Source: Anabaena azotica FACHB-119 | GTDB lineage: Bacteria > Cyanobacteriota > Cyanobacteriia > Cyanobacteriales > Nostocaceae | Direction: 5' to 3' | Assembly (NCBI RefSeq): GCF_014697625.1 | Contig: NZ_JACJSG010000052.1 | Location: 1 to 52,719, forward strand | Length of the DNA: 52,719 nt | Shown: piece after piece, positions 52,536 to 52,719 of the stretch | Position numbering within the stretch: position 1 is the first letter of the stretch | Layout of the letters: each line of letters begins with the position of its first letter | Made by a program: the position numbers and the translations under genes | Notes under the pieces: model-generated | Told to the model about the DNA's origin: nothing | The model's database searches: none | Seen by the model: only the letters and a program-made list of their open reading frames with translations

Positions 52536-52719
52536 CTGATATCATGTCCGTTTAAACACTTATCATATCGTGAGGGTTGGTAATTGGTAATTGGTAATTG
52601 GTAATTGGTAATTGGTAATTGGTAATTGGTAATTGGTAATTGGTAATTGGTAATTGGTAATTGGTAATTGGTAATTGGTAATTGGTAATTGGTAATTGGT
52701 AATTGGTAATTGGTAATTG
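52536..52719 (+). repeat. Head-plus-heptamer-tail element, copy C (runs off the window)
   Basis: Head GATATCATGTCCGTTTAAAC plus ACTTATCATATCGTGAGGGT (52537-52576), then at least 20 perfect GGTAATT heptamers to the window edge. Same orientation as copy B, so the DhaM fusion is bracketed by direct copies. Confidence 0.93.

Overview
The window is chromosomal DNA of a filamentous, probably heterocyst-forming cyanobacterium of the Nostoc/Anabaena/Trichormus group. The evidence is very frequent GCGATCGC (HIP1) palindromes inside and outside genes, an NdhM subunit of the photosynthetic NDH-1 complex, a small protein resembling the Npun_R1517/Asr1734 heterocyst-regulator family, PAS-rich cyanobacterial kinases, and heavy invasion by short heptanucleotide tandem repeats (TTATCAG, GGTAATT, GTTGACA) and small palindromic dispersed repeats. 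No rRNA, tRNA, CRISPR array, transposase or prophage gene was recognised.

Layout. 1-9.9 kb: recJ (with two repeat-derived in-frame insertions), a YdcF-like protein, a CtpA-type protease, a family 2 glycosyltransferase, a NarL-type response regulator, the small heterocyst-regulator-like gene and ndhM. 11.5-18.8 kb: a phospho-signalling and proteolysis neighbourhood, comprising a membrane-anchored zinc-ribbon/PP2C phosphatase resembling PrpJ, a CHAT peptidase fused to an FHA domain, an unrecognised 215-residue protein, and an FHA domain fused to a PrsW intramembrane protease. 19.5-29.9 kb: an ARMT1-like phosphatase, a TonB protein, an MFS exporter, an RHH/membrane small-gene pair, a SprT-like metallopeptidase divergent from a MOSC/alkyltransferase-like fusion, an SDR enzyme, a WD40 lipoprotein, a MAPEG protein and a sugar porter. 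30.8-37 kb: a ClC-CBS-Usp transporter, a peroxiredoxin-like protein, an HNMT-like methyltransferase, an SMR transporter, a modular palindromic repeat array and a DUF1349 protein. 37.2-43.5 kb: a three-gene two-component operon (hybrid kinase, seven-PAS kinase, Rcp1-type regulator). 43.8-47.7 kb: a CrtI-type desaturase, a methyltransferase, an exported small protein and an APH-like kinase. 48.0-52.5 kb: dhaK, dhaL and a DhaM-HPr-EI fusion, a self-contained PEP-dependent dihydroxyacetone kinase.

The most interesting functional signal is the 11.5-18.8 kb neighbourhood. Two proteases of unrelated catalytic class each carry a phosphothreonine-reading FHA domain and lie beside a membrane PP2C phosphatase, which suggests phosphorylation-gated proteolysis. 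The most interesting structural signal is the repeat biology: elements with a conserved unique head and a heptamer tail, nested palindromic modules with exchangeable cores, and repeats domesticated in frame in RecJ, the ARMT1-like protein and the DhaM fusion. All calls come from reading the sequence and from family knowledge; no database search was run.
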